NCBI GenBank assembly: GCA_024697845.1
Contig: JAILRZ010000047.1
Location: 1-38,252, forward strand
Length of the DNA stretch: 38,252 bases
Reading direction: 5' to 3'
Source of the DNA: Eubacterium sp.
Lineage (GTDB): Bacteria; Bacillota; Clostridia; Lachnospirales; Lachnospiraceae
The notes beneath the pieces were generated by a model. The model had not been told where the DNA came from and did not search any database. It saw only the letters and a program-made list of their open reading frames with translations. Shown here in pieces: positions 1 through 8,805 of the stretch (position 1 is its first letter; each line of letters starts with the position of its first letter). The translations under genes were made by a program, and so were the position numbers.

Positions 1-41
1 TATAATTCGAATAATGACGTTTATATTGTAATAAAAAAACA

Positions 42-69
42 TTGAAATTATGTGTTCTTGTGGTATAAT
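42..69 (+). promoter_or_regulatory. Sigma-A promoter with extended -10 for scfA
   Basis: A -35 box TTGAAA (42-47) and a perfect -10 box TATAAT (64-69) are separated by 16 nt. The -10 is preceded by TGG, giving the extended TGn motif. Transcription should start near 76, about 50 nt upstream of the scfA start. It is the only good promoter seen before scfA, so it probably drives scfA and, by read-through, scfB. Confidence 0.75.
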
Positions 70-124
70 ATCAAAAGAATTGTGCGTTTATGCGCATATG
101 GATAAATGTATTGGAGGAAATATG

Positions 125-265
125 ATGAAGCATATTAAGACTTTAACAGGAAAAACTTTAAAGGAAAGCATGAAGAAAGGTGGATGTGGTGAATGCCAGA
201 CATCATGCCAGTCAGCATGTAAGACATCTTGTACAGTTGGAAATCAGACTTGCGAGAATAAATAA
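125..265 (+). CDS. scfA: SCIFF peptide, six-cysteine ribosomal peptide precursor
   Basis: This gene encodes a 46-residue peptide that begins MKHIKTLTGKTLK and ends in a cysteine-rich tail. The tail has six cysteines spaced C-x2-C-x3-C-x3-C-x3-C-x6-C with small, Thr- and Ser-rich spacers. This is the signature of SCIFF (six cysteines in forty-five), a nearly universal clostridial RiPP precursor. The adjacent radical SAM SPASM enzyme modifies it by forming a Cys-to-Thr thioether. ATG codons lie at 122 and 125; GGAGG at 113-117 gives better spacing (7 nt) to 125. The longer in-frame reading from position 50 would overlap the promoter and has no family support. The biological role of the mature peptide is not established. 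It is followed by a hairpin and then scfB. Confidence 0.93.
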   Translation: MKHIKTLTGKTLKESMKKGGCGECQTSCQSACKTSCTVGNQTCENK

Positions 266-287
266 TTAATTTCATAGAAATTTATAC

Positions 288-321
288 CTATAACAGAGCC
301 GAAGTGTCGACTCTGTTATAG
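288..321 (+). terminator. Hairpin between scfA and scfB, probable attenuator or stabilising stem
   Basis: A perfect 11-bp inverted repeat, CTATAACAGAG (288-298) and CTCTGTTATAG (311-321), encloses a 12-nt loop. It is followed by TGCGTTTTAAAA, a poor T-tract, so it is more likely a partial terminator or a 3' stabilising hairpin than a full stop. It would let the short peptide mRNA accumulate above the maturase mRNA, as in many peptide/enzyme pairs. That function is inferred; only the stem is directly visible. Confidence 0.6.
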
Positions 322-360
322 TGCGTTTTAAAAACTTAATAGTGTTAGGAGGAAATCACA

Positions 361-1719
361 GTGATTCATCAATATAAGAGCAATGGGTTCAATATTGTCA
401 TGGACGTGGAAAGCGGTGCGGTTCATGTAGTGGATGATGTAACCTATGATGTAATTGCTTTGTTTGAAGAACTGTCAGCTTCGGAAATTGAAGATAGGTT
501 GAAAGATACTTATCCTCTGGATTCCATTAAGGAATCGATTCAGGAAGTGACAAAATTAAAAAATGATGGTCAACTGTTTACAGAAGATATCTATCAGCCG
601 TATATTGAAGAATTTCAGAACAAGCGACAGACTGTTGTAAAGGCTCTGTGTCTTCATATTGCCCATGACTGTAATCTTGCTTGCAAGTATTGCTTTGCAG
701 AAGAAGGGGAATATCATGGAAGACGAGCTTTAATGAGTTTTGAGGTTGGTAAGAAAGCCCTTGATTTTCTTGTGAAAAATTCCGGCAACCGCGTTAATTT
801 GGAAGTTGATTTCTTTGGCGGGGAACCGTTAATGAATTGGGAAGTTGTCAAACAACTGGTCGCATACGGACGGAGCCTGGAAGAAGCGAACAATAAGAAA
901 TTCCGTTTCACCTTAACAACTAACGGTGTGTTACTGAATGATGAAATTATGGAATTTTTAAATAAAGAAATGTCCAACGTTGTAATTAGTCTGGATGGAA
1001 GAAAAGAAGTCAATGATCGTATGAGACCGTTCCGTAACGGAAAGGGAAGTTACGACTTGATTGTTCCAAAATTCCAGAAACTTGCGGAAAGCAGAAACCA
1101 GATGAATTATTACATTCGAGGTACATTTACAAGAAATAATTTGGATTTCTCTGAAGATGTAAAACATTTTGCAGATTTGGGATTCAAACAGATGTCCATT
1201 GAACCGGTTGTAGGACCGGATGATGATCCATATTCCATTCGTGAGGAAGACCTTCCTCAGATTCTGGAGGAATATGACAAACTGGCATTGGAGTATATCA
1301 AGCGTGAGAAGGAAGGCAGAGGATTTAACTTCTTCCATTTCATGATTGATTTACAGCAGGGACCTTGTGTGTACAAGCGATTATCAGGATGTGGCTCAGG
1401 AACAGAATACCTGGCGGTAACACCTTGGGGAGATTTGTATCCGTGTCACCAGTTTGTAGGAAATGAAGAATTCCTATTGGGAAATGTGGATGAAGGCATT
1501 ACAAAACCGGAAATTGTAAATGAATTTGGTTGCTGTAATGTATACACGAAAGAAAAGTGTAAGAACTGCTTTGCAAGATTTTATTGCAGTGGCGGTTGTG
1601 CAGCAAACTCTTATAATTTCCATGGCAATATCAACGATACATACGAAGTTGGTTGCGAAATGGAACGAAAGAGAGTGGAATGCTCAATTATGATTAAAGC
1701 GGCTTTAGCCGAAGAATAA
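361..1719 (+). CDS. scfB: SCIFF radical SAM maturase (SPASM domain)
   Basis: This is a 452-residue radical SAM enzyme that installs thioether cross-links in the SCIFF peptide. The N-terminal ~90 residues form a small RRE-like peptide-recognition region. The canonical 4Fe-4S motif is C104-xxx-C108-xx-C111 (DCNLACKYC), followed by the GGEPL segment. The C-terminal third has the many cysteines of a SPASM domain with auxiliary clusters: CGSG, YPCH, CKNCFARFYCSGGC and a terminal GCEME. The start is GTG at 361, supported by AGGAGG at 348-353; no upstream ATG competes. It follows scfA with a hairpin between them. The length and motif order match characterised family members such as Tte1186. No truncation is visible. 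Confidence 0.95.
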   Translation: MIHQYKSNGFNIVMDVESGAVHVVDDVTYDVIALFEELSASEIEDRLKDTYPLDSIKESIQEVTKLKNDGQLFTEDIYQPYIEEFQNKRQTVVKALCLHIAHDCNLACKYCFAEEGEYHGRRALMSFEVGKKALDFLVKNSGNRVNLEVDFFGGEPLMNWEVVKQLVAYGRSLEEANNKKFRFTLTTNGVLLNDEIMEFLNKEMSNVVISLDGRKEVNDRMRPFRNGKGSYDLIVPKFQKLAESRNQMNYYIRGTFTRNNLDFSEDVKHFADLGFKQMSIEPVVGPDDDPYSIREEDLPQILEEYDKLALEYIKREKEGRGFNFFHFMIDLQQGPCVYKRLSGCGSGTEYLAVTPWGDLYPCHQFVGNEEFLLGNVDEGITKPEIVNEFGCCNVYTKEKCKNCFARFYCSGGCAANSYNFHGNINDTYEVGCEMERKRVECSIMIKAALAEE

Positions 1720-1771
1720 CAGCCGAAAGGCGATATTAAATAAGTTTTGAAACTTAGAAAGAGGTTAAAAA

Positions 1772-4024
1772 ATGAAGTTTAAGACAATGAGTAAGGCAAA
1801 AAGTATTACATGCTTTATCGCATGCTTAGTACTGGTTGTTGTGGCAGGTGCAATTGTAATGTGGGGTACCCCAAAGAAGATTCCTGGAATCGGAGACAGA
1901 GGTAAGGCTTCTTACATCACTCAGGGATTGGACTTAAAGGGTGGAACTAGTATTACGTATCAGGTTGAGAAAGGTGCGAGCGCCAAAGATATTTCTGATA
2001 CAAGAGCAAAGTTAGAAAAGAGAGTACAGAGTAAGTTTAGTTCTGAAGCAACTGCTTATACTGAAGGAACAAATAGAATTACTGTAGAAATTCCAGGTGC
2101 TTATGATGCTGATAAGGCAATCGAAGAATTAGGAAAGCCTGGTAAAATGTACTATACCATTAAGGTTGAGGATGGTTATGAACCAACAGAAGAGGAACTG
2201 AAAAACGAAGAGTATATTAAACTGGATGATTCTTACTATAAAGTTTGGCTGACTGGTGATGAAGTTGCAGATGCACAGGGCGCTGCAGAACCGGAGAAAG
2301 ATTCTAATCAAATTGTAAACAAAGTAAAAATTTCATTTACAAACGCTGGCGATGAAAAGTTCTATAATATGACATCAGCAAATTCTGGAAAACAGAACTA
2401 CATTATTTATAATGATGAAATCATCACAGCACCGAGAATTAGTGGTCCAATCCGAGGCGGTTGTGAAATTACAGGTTCTTTTGAAACAATAGAAGAAGCG
2501 AACGATTTGGCTACAAGCATTCGTATTGGAGGACTGAAAGTTAAAATCAATGAATTAAGCCATAGTGTACAGAGTGCACAGCTTGGTAATGATGCGTTAT
2601 CAAAGAGTTTAAAAGCCGGATTAATCGGATTTATCATTATCTGTATCTTCCTTCTGTTTGTATACAGAATTCCGGGACTTGCAGCTGCGTTATCATTGGT
2701 TGCATATGTTGAATTAATGTTATTGGCATTAAACGGATTTGATTTAACTTTAACACTTCCTGGTATCGCAGGTATTATCTTGGATATCGGTATGGCGGTA
2801 GATGCTAACGTAATTATTTATGCACGTATTCGTGAAGAAATTGCGGCAGGACGTCAAGTTCAGAACGCCATTTATACAGGTTTCCAGAAGGCTACATCAG
2901 CAATCGTGGATGGTAACATCACAACATTAATTGCTGCATTAGTACTTCTTTGGAGAGGTTCAGGAACAGTACAGGGATTCGCTACTACATTGGCAATCGG
3001 TATTTTAGTACAGTTATTCTCATCACTTGTTATTTCAAGAGCATTCGTTTGGTTACTGTACTACATGGGATTCCAGAACCAGAAATTCTACGGAAAAGAA
3101 AAAGTCAAGAAGACAATCGAATTTGTTCAGAAGAAAGCAATCTGGTTTGCAATTTCAATTGTAACAATTGCTATTGGATTGTGCTCAATTGCATACAATG
3201 CATCTAAGGGTGATCCATTTGATTACAGTATCGAATTCAAGGGTGGTATTTCCATCAGTACAGAATTTGAAAAAACATATGATGTAAATTATTTCAATGA
3301 TTCCATTAAGCCTGATTTGGAAAAAATCTTAAAGACAACAGATATTCTTGGACAGCAGGATACAAATAACAAGAAAATCTTTACTATTAAGACAAGACAG
3401 TTAACAAAAGATGAATTTGCAAAGGTTAAAGATGTATTAATCAAGAAACATAGTGCTGTTGATAAGAAGCAGAACTTTGGTAACACAGAAATTTCTGATA
3501 CAATCAGTTCTGAAATGAGACGTGACGCTGTCATCGCAACAATGATTGCTACACTTTGCATGTTGCTTTACATTTGGATTAGATTTAAGAATATCCAGTT
3601 CGCTTTGGCTGCTGTAGTAGCTTTGGTACACGACGTATTGGTTGTAGTAGGCTTCTATGGAATTTCCGGAGTAACTGTTGGTACAACATTTATCGCTTGT
3701 CTGTTGACAATTGTTGGTTACTCAATTAACGCGACTATCGTTATCTTCGATAGAATTCGTGAAAACAGAGCTTTGATGAAACGTGGTGATCAGTTGATTG
3801 ATGTTGTAAATGCTAGTATTACACAGACATTAACAAGAAGTATCTATACTACATTAACCACCTTTGTAATGATCTTTATGATTTTTGTAATGGGTGTATC
3901 TTCTATTAGAGAATTTACATTACCATTGATGGTAGGTGTAATTGCCGGTATGTATTCTTCTGTATGTGTAACCGGTTCATTATGGTATGTAATGAAGAAG
4001 CAGTCTGAAAAGAAAGCAGAATAA
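1772..4024 (+). CDS. secDF: Fused protein-export membrane protein SecDF
   Basis: A 750-residue fusion of SecD and SecF, the proton-driven RND-type accessory of the Sec translocon that pulls preproteins across the membrane. An N-terminal membrane segment (~residues 10-32) precedes the SecD signature QGLDLKGG (51-58) and the large extracytoplasmic P1 domain, which ends near SIRIGGLKVKINELS. Five membrane segments with the GIILDIGMAVDANVIIYAR motif follow. The SecF half begins near residue 455 with its own first membrane segment, then DYSIEFKGG, then a second RND bundle with TIVGYSINATIVIFDRIREN. The start ATG is preceded by GAAAGAGG. The fused arrangement is the Bacillus/Clostridia form. The SecD-like protein at 8806 resembles the P1 region of this gene. 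Confidence 0.96.
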   Translation: MKFKTMSKAKSITCFIACLVLVVVAGAIVMWGTPKKIPGIGDRGKASYITQGLDLKGGTSITYQVEKGASAKDISDTRAKLEKRVQSKFSSEATAYTEGTNRITVEIPGAYDADKAIEELGKPGKMYYTIKVEDGYEPTEEELKNEEYIKLDDSYYKVWLTGDEVADAQGAAEPEKDSNQIVNKVKISFTNAGDEKFYNMTSANSGKQNYIIYNDEIITAPRISGPIRGGCEITGSFETIEEANDLATSIRIGGLKVKINELSHSVQSAQLGNDALSKSLKAGLIGFIIICIFLLFVYRIPGLAAALSLVAYVELMLLALNGFDLTLTLPGIAGIILDIGMAVDANVIIYARIREEIAAGRQVQNAIYTGFQKATSAIVDGNITTLIAALVLLWRGSGTVQGFATTLAIGILVQLFSSLVISRAFVWLLYYMGFQNQKFYGKEKVKKTIEFVQKKAIWFAISIVTIAIGLCSIAYNASKGDPFDYSIEFKGGISISTEFEKTYDVNYFNDSIKPDLEKILKTTDILGQQDTNNKKIFTIKTRQLTKDEFAKVKDVLIKKHSAVDKKQNFGNTEISDTISSEMRRDAVIATMIATLCMLLYIWIRFKNIQFALAAVVALVHDVLVVVGFYGISGVTVGTTFIACLLTIVGYSINATIVIFDRIRENRALMKRGDQLIDVVNASITQTLTRSIYTTLTTFVMIFMIFVMGVSSIREFTLPLMVGVIAGMYSSVCVTGSLWYVMKKQSEKKAE

Positions 4025-4049
4025 TATATAAATAATCGAAAAGAGTGTA

Positions 4050-4082
4050 AACAGCCCTCTGTCATTTTGGCAGAGGGCTGTT
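4050..4082 (+). terminator. Terminator-like hairpin after secDF
   Basis: AACAGCCCTCTG (4050-4061) pairs perfectly with CAGAGGGCTGTT (4071-4082). The stem is 12 bp and can be extended inward by a G-U and a C-G pair. The sequence that follows, CAATATAAAA, has no real T-run, so termination is probably partial. The recJ ribosome binding site lies only a few bases downstream, so the hairpin may also tune recJ expression. Confidence 0.65.
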
Positions 4083-4105
4083 CAATATAAAAGGTGAAAG
4101 TTGAA

Positions 4106-5860
4106 ATGAACGAACGGTGGTATCTTCATACAAAAAAGGCCGATTTTAATGAAATTGGCAGAAAATATCATATTAGCACGATTATTGCAAAAATCATTCG
4201 CAATCGAGATGTTGTAGGCGATGAAGCGATTCAGAATTATCTGCACCCCAAAACTGAATTTATGGACAGCCCATGGTTGTTTAAAGATATGGATGCAGCT
4301 GTGGATTTGCTAAACATCAAGATTGACTCTGAAATGAAAATTCGTGTCATTGGTGATTATGATGTGGATGGGATTTGTGCGGGATACATGTTACTTCGGG
4401 GATTACGGGAATTAGGTGCCAATGTAGATTTGGTGGTTCCTCATCGGATTGAGGATGGTTATGGAATCAATGAGCGACTGATCGAAAAAGCATATGATGA
4501 CGGAATTGATACGATTGTTACCTGTGATAACGGAATTGCCGCTATAGAACCGATTAAAAGAGCTAAGGAACTGGGAATGACTGTGATTATTACAGACCAT
4601 CACGAAGTTCCTTTTGAAGAAACACCAAATGGAAAGGACTATCAGATTCCACCGGCAGATGCAGTTGTGAATCACAAACAAGTGGATTGCAATTATCCTT
4701 TTAAGGAATTGTGTGGTGCAATGGTGGTTTACCAAACGCTGATGGCTTTGTTTGAATCTCGCGGAGAAAACCAGAGAAAAGTTCGGGAATTATTGCCTTA
4801 TGGTGCAATGGCGACTGTTTGTGACGTTATGAGCCTAGTAGGTGAAAATAGAGCGATTGTTCGTTTTGGAATCAAGCAGTTCCGGGAATTGAAAGATTTG
4901 GGATTGAAAACATTGATTCAGGTATGCAAGTTGGATTGTAATCAGATTACTCCGTATCATTTAGGGTTTGTTCTTGGTCCGAATTTAAATGCCAGCGGAA
5001 GACTGGATACAGCTGGGAAGGCAATTAAACTTTTGGAGGAAAAGGATCCGGAGCAAGCGCAGGTTCTGGCTCGAAAGATTTATGAATTAAATGAAGAACG
5101 AAAAACAATGACCGAGCAATATCGGCTGCAGGCAATTCGTGAAGCAAAGGAAATGCAGGACCGCGTTTTGGTGGTTTATATACCGGAATGCCATGAAAGT
5201 ATTGCCGGAATCATTGCAGGAAAAGTTCGGGATTATTTTCATAAACCGACCTTTATTTTGACCAATGGTGAAAATGGAGTGAAAGGTTCCGGGCGTTCTA
5301 TTGAAGAATACAATATGTATGAAGCGTTGACCGGAGTGAAAGAATTGCTTTCAAAGTTTGGTGGTCATCCGATGGCCGCAGGGGTTTCTTTGGAGAAAGA
5401 GAATGTAGAAAAATTTAGAAAACGAATAAATGAAAATTGTAATTTGTCGGAAGATGACTTATATTTAAAGGTATGGATAGATACAACGCTTCCTTTTGAC
5501 TATATTTCCAAGGAATTGGTTGAGGAATTAAAATATTTGGAGCCTTTTGGAAAGGGAAATCCGAAACCGGTATTTGCAGAAAAGAATTTGCAATTGGTTC
5601 ATTTGAAAATTCGCGGAAAAGAGGGAAACGTGTTGTCGCTTTTTGTAGAAGACGAAGGACATCGTCGGATGCCGGCTGTCATATTCCAACGTTCTCAGGA
5701 ATTTTTGGCATTTATTGTTGAAAAATTCGGTCAGGAAGAGTTGGATAAGGCAATGGCTGGGAGAAAAAATAGTATTCGTTTTATGGCTACTTTTTATCCC
5801 GGGATCAACGAGTTTCAGGGAAATCAGACATTACAACTTGTCATTGACAGGTTTTGCTAG
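4106..5860 (+). CDS. recJ: Single-stranded-DNA-specific 5'-3' exonuclease RecJ
   Basis: A 584-residue DHH/DHHA1 phosphoesterase that degrades ssDNA in recombination and mismatch or base-excision repair. DHH-domain motifs are visible in order: DYDVDG (84-89), CDNG, TDHH (with D164, H165, H166) and VNHKQ. The DHHA1 domain has GGHPMAAG, and an OB-fold follows to the end. These metal-binding residues are intact. I chose ATG 4106 (protein MNERWYLH) because AAAGGTGAAAG sits 8-10 nt upstream. An in-frame GTG at 4094 would have no ribosome binding site. It lies in the conserved secDF-recJ-apt-rel order, and apt begins 16 nt after the recJ stop. The length is typical of the short Firmicute form. Confidence 0.94.
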   Translation: MNERWYLHTKKADFNEIGRKYHISTIIAKIIRNRDVVGDEAIQNYLHPKTEFMDSPWLFKDMDAAVDLLNIKIDSEMKIRVIGDYDVDGICAGYMLLRGLRELGANVDLVVPHRIEDGYGINERLIEKAYDDGIDTIVTCDNGIAAIEPIKRAKELGMTVIITDHHEVPFEETPNGKDYQIPPADAVVNHKQVDCNYPFKELCGAMVVYQTLMALFESRGENQRKVRELLPYGAMATVCDVMSLVGENRAIVRFGIKQFRELKDLGLKTLIQVCKLDCNQITPYHLGFVLGPNLNASGRLDTAGKAIKLLEEKDPEQAQVLARKIYELNEERKTMTEQYRLQAIREAKEMQDRVLVVYIPECHESIAGIIAGKVRDYFHKPTFILTNGENGVKGSGRSIEEYNMYEALTGVKELLSKFGGHPMAAGVSLEKENVEKFRKRINENCNLSEDDLYLKVWIDTTLPFDYISKELVEELKYLEPFGKGNPKPVFAEKNLQLVHLKIRGKEGNVLSLFVEDEGHRRMPAVIFQRSQEFLAFIVEKFGQEELDKAMAGRKNSIRFMATFYPGINEFQGNQTLQLVIDRFC

Positions 5861-5876
5861 TATAGGAGGAAAATAA

Positions 5877-6452
5877 ATGAAGGAACAGTTAAGAATCAGT
5901 GAAGCGGAACAGAAGAAATTAGCAGAAAAAATCGATGGATATGTTAGAAGTATTCCGGACTTTCCGGAACCGGGAATTATCTTTCGCGATATTACCACAG
6001 TAACACAGAATCCGCAGGGATTGCAGGATGCCATTGATGCAATGGAAAAGCACATCCAGTGGATGGAAGATGAGGTTGATGTGATTGTGGGCTTGGAATC
6101 CAGAGGGTTTATTTTCGGAATGCCAATTGCAAGAGATTTAAAGAAAGCATTTGTTCCTGTTCGAAAGAAAGGAAAACTTCCGAGAGAAACTGTTTCAAAA
6201 AAATATGATTTGGAATATGGTCAGGCGGAAATTGAAATGCATACGGATGCAATTAAGCCGGGACAGAAAGTTTTAATCGTGGACGATTTGATTGCAACAG
6301 GTGGAACTATTGAAGCTTCCATTGACTTAATTGAACAGTTGGGAGGAGAAGTTGTAGGATGTCTTTTCTTGATTGAATTGGCAGGACTAAATGGACGGAA
6401 AAAATTAAAGGGATATCCTGTTGAATCTGTTGTGATTTATGATGGAAAATAA
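5877..6452 (+). CDS. apt: Adenine phosphoribosyltransferase
   Basis: This 191-residue enzyme makes AMP from adenine and PRPP (purine salvage) in the cytoplasm. The family N-terminal signature IPDFPEPGIIFRDIT is present. The PRPP-binding loop is at about residues 135-144 (VDDLIATGGT), and GLESRGFIFG supplies the phosphate/base loop. It is about 19 residues longer than the usual 170-172 aa because of a charged N-terminal helix before the DGYVRSIPDFP segment. The AGGAGG at 5865-5870, 6 nt before the ATG, supports the start, so the extension is probably real. It is cotranscribed with recJ and precedes rel, the usual Firmicute order linking purine salvage to ppGpp metabolism. Confidence 0.95.
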   Translation: MKEQLRISEAEQKKLAEKIDGYVRSIPDFPEPGIIFRDITTVTQNPQGLQDAIDAMEKHIQWMEDEVDVIVGLESRGFIFGMPIARDLKKAFVPVRKKGKLPRETVSKKYDLEYGQAEIEMHTDAIKPGQKVLIVDDLIATGGTIEASIDLIEQLGGEVVGCLFLIELAGLNGRKKLKGYPVESVVIYDGK

Positions 6453-6518
6453 ATGAAAAATCGAGTATGATAAAAGGATAGAAAACTGTGAGAAAAAGAA
6501 TGGAAGCAGGTGTTTTGT

Positions 6519-8795
6519 ATGAGCGAAGAAATTAGAAATGTAAAAATTGAAAATCATGGTGTCATTCCTAAGGAGGAAGAGCATGCAACACCGGAGGAAC
6601 TCTATGCGAGATTGATTGATAAAATTAAACATTATCATCCGTCAGCAGACGATTTGGAATTGATTCAGCGTGGATATGAGTTTGCTAAAGCTTCCCATGG
6701 GGATCAAAAGAGAAAATCAGGGGAACCATATATTATTCATCCGCTTCATACAGCATTAATATTGGCGGATTTGGAATTGGATAAAGAATCTATTATGGCA
6801 GGGTTACTTCATGATGTTATGGAAGATACTACTGTCACAAGAGAGCAGATGATTAAAGAATTCGGTGTGGAAATTACGGATTTGGTCGATGGTGTTACCA
6901 AATTAACAAAGCTGGATTATGATATGGATAAAGTGGAAGAACAGGCTGAAAATCTGCGTAAGATGTTTCTTGCCATGGCAAAGGATATTCGTGTCATTCT
7001 GATTAAATTGGCGGATCGTCTTCATAATATGAGAACGCTTCAGTATATGCGTCCGGAAAAGCAAAAGGAAAAGTCAAGAGAAACAATGGATATTTATTCT
7101 CCAATTGCAGACAGACTTGGTATTTCCAAAATTAAAATCGAATTAGACGACCTTGCTTTGCGTTATCTGGAACCGGAGCGCTATAAAGAAATTGTTGACG
7201 GAGTCCATGAACGATTGGAACATCGTGAGGAATTTATGGCAGATTTGATTGCGGAGGTTGCCGGACATATTGAAAAGGCTGGAATTAAGGCGACTATTGA
7301 TGGACGCGTAAAGCATTACTTTAGTATTTATAAAAAGATGGTAAATCAGAATAAAACATTGGATCAGATTTATGATGTTTTTGCCATTCGAATTATTGTA
7401 GATTCGGTTATGGAATGTTACGGAGCCTTGGGAATTATTCATGAGAAATATACGCCGGTTCCGGGAAGATTCAAAGATTACATTGCCATGCCAAAGCAGA
7501 ATATGTATCAGTCCCTTCATACGACATTGATTGGACCGAACGGACAACCTTTTGAAATTCAGATTCGTACTATGGAAATGCATAAGACAGCTGAGTATGG
7601 TATCGCTGCCCATTGGAAATATAAGGAAAATATTACCGGAGAAGGCAATAATGAAGAACAGAAAATTGCATGGCTTCGCCAGATTTTGGAATGGCAGAGA
7701 GATTTGTCTGATAACCATGAATTCTTAAATCTCCTGAAGGATGATTTAAATATGTTCTCTGAATATGTTTATTGTTTTACACCAAACGGAGATTTAAAGA
7801 ATCTTCCAAACGGTTCTACACCAATTGATTTTGCTTACAGCATTCACAGTGCAGTAGGAAATAAGATGATTGGTGCCAGAGTCAATGGAAAAATGGTAAA
7901 TATTGACTATAAGATTCAGAATGGTGACCGGGTGGATATTGTAACTTCCAATAATTCGACCGGACCAAGTATGGATTGGTTGAAAATCGTTAAAAGTACC
8001 CAAGCTAAGAACAAAATTAATCAGTGGTTCAAACAACAGAACAAAGAGGAAAATGTTCTTAAGGGAAAAGATATGGTGGAAAGATACTGCAAGGCCAAAG
8101 GAATTGTTCTGGCAGAAATCATGAAACCGGAATACATGGACAAAGTTCGATTGAAATACAGCTACAAAGACTGGAATTCTTTAATGGCTTCTATTGGTCA
8201 TGGAGGACTTAAAGAAGGACAGATTGTCAATAAGCTGTTAGATGAATATGATAAGGCGCATAAAAAGCAGGTTACCGACGAAGATGTTCTTGCAGCTGCT
8301 TCAGAATATAAGAGAGAAAGCAGTTCCAAGGGATCTAAGAGCGGAATCATCGTGGAAGGAATGGATGATGTGGCAGTACGATTCTCGAAATGCTGTAGTC
8401 CGGTTCCCGGAGATGAAATTGTAGGATTTGTTACCAGGGGTCGAGGAGTTTCCATTCATCGTACTGATTGTATTAATATTCTTAATTTGCCTGACTTTGA
8501 CAGAGCCAGATTGATTGAGGCCAGTTGGGCTGCTGATGAAGGTCAGCAGGACGGAAAGTATATGGCAGAAATTGCAATTTACGCACACAACCGAGTGGGT
8601 ATTCTTGCAGATTTATCAAAGGTGTTTACAGAAAGAAATATCGACGTGATTTCAATGAGCAGCCGTGTCAGCAAGTCTGATGTGGCAACCATTTCAATGG
8701 GGTTTGAAATTCAGGGTACGGATGAATTAAAGGGATTGATTAAGAAAATCCGTTCTATTGAAAGTATTATTGATATCGAAAGAACAATGGGTTAA
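6519..8795 (+). CDS. rel: Bifunctional (p)ppGpp synthetase/hydrolase Rel
   Basis: A 758-residue long RelA/SpoT homologue controlling the stringent response. Domains in order are: HD hydrolase with HDVMED (98-103); synthetase with RFKD (317-320) and QSLHTTLIGP; TGS with VYCFTPNGD; helical; zinc-finger/RIS region with KCCSPVPGDEIVGFVTRGRG and HRTDC; and a C-terminal ACT domain with NRVGILADL. The intact HD motif and the RxKD form of the synthetase loop are typical of bifunctional Rel rather than monofunctional RelA (ExDD). ATG 6519 is preferred because GCAGG lies 8 nt upstream; the GTG at 6510 overlaps that site. The downstream SecD-like gene starts 10 nt after the stop, so the two are probably cotranscribed. 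Confidence 0.95.
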   Translation: MSEEIRNVKIENHGVIPKEEEHATPEELYARLIDKIKHYHPSADDLELIQRGYEFAKASHGDQKRKSGEPYIIHPLHTALILADLELDKESIMAGLLHDVMEDTTVTREQMIKEFGVEITDLVDGVTKLTKLDYDMDKVEEQAENLRKMFLAMAKDIRVILIKLADRLHNMRTLQYMRPEKQKEKSRETMDIYSPIADRLGISKIKIELDDLALRYLEPERYKEIVDGVHERLEHREEFMADLIAEVAGHIEKAGIKATIDGRVKHYFSIYKKMVNQNKTLDQIYDVFAIRIIVDSVMECYGALGIIHEKYTPVPGRFKDYIAMPKQNMYQSLHTTLIGPNGQPFEIQIRTMEMHKTAEYGIAAHWKYKENITGEGNNEEQKIAWLRQILEWQRDLSDNHEFLNLLKDDLNMFSEYVYCFTPNGDLKNLPNGSTPIDFAYSIHSAVGNKMIGARVNGKMVNIDYKIQNGDRVDIVTSNNSTGPSMDWLKIVKSTQAKNKINQWFKQQNKEENVLKGKDMVERYCKAKGIVLAEIMKPEYMDKVRLKYSYKDWNSLMASIGHGGLKEGQIVNKLLDEYDKAHKKQVTDEDVLAAASEYKRESSSKGSKSGIIVEGMDDVAVRFSKCCSPVPGDEIVGFVTRGRGVSIHRTDCINILNLPDFDRARLIEASWAADEGQQDGKYMAEIAIYAHNRVGILADLSKVFTERNIDVISMSSRVSKSDVATISMGFEIQGTDELKGLIKKIRSIESIIDIERTMG

Positions 8796-8805
8796 GGAGT
8801 TTTTC

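Noticed and set aside
1741-1756. TAAGTTT-TG-AAACTTA palindrome before secDF
   Set aside because: It is short and A/T-rich, so chance occurrence is likely, and there is no T-tract or known operator match.
7143-7718. 191-residue minus-strand ORF inside rel
   Set aside because: It is opposite conserved Rel domains, has no ribosome binding site and has no recognisable motifs.
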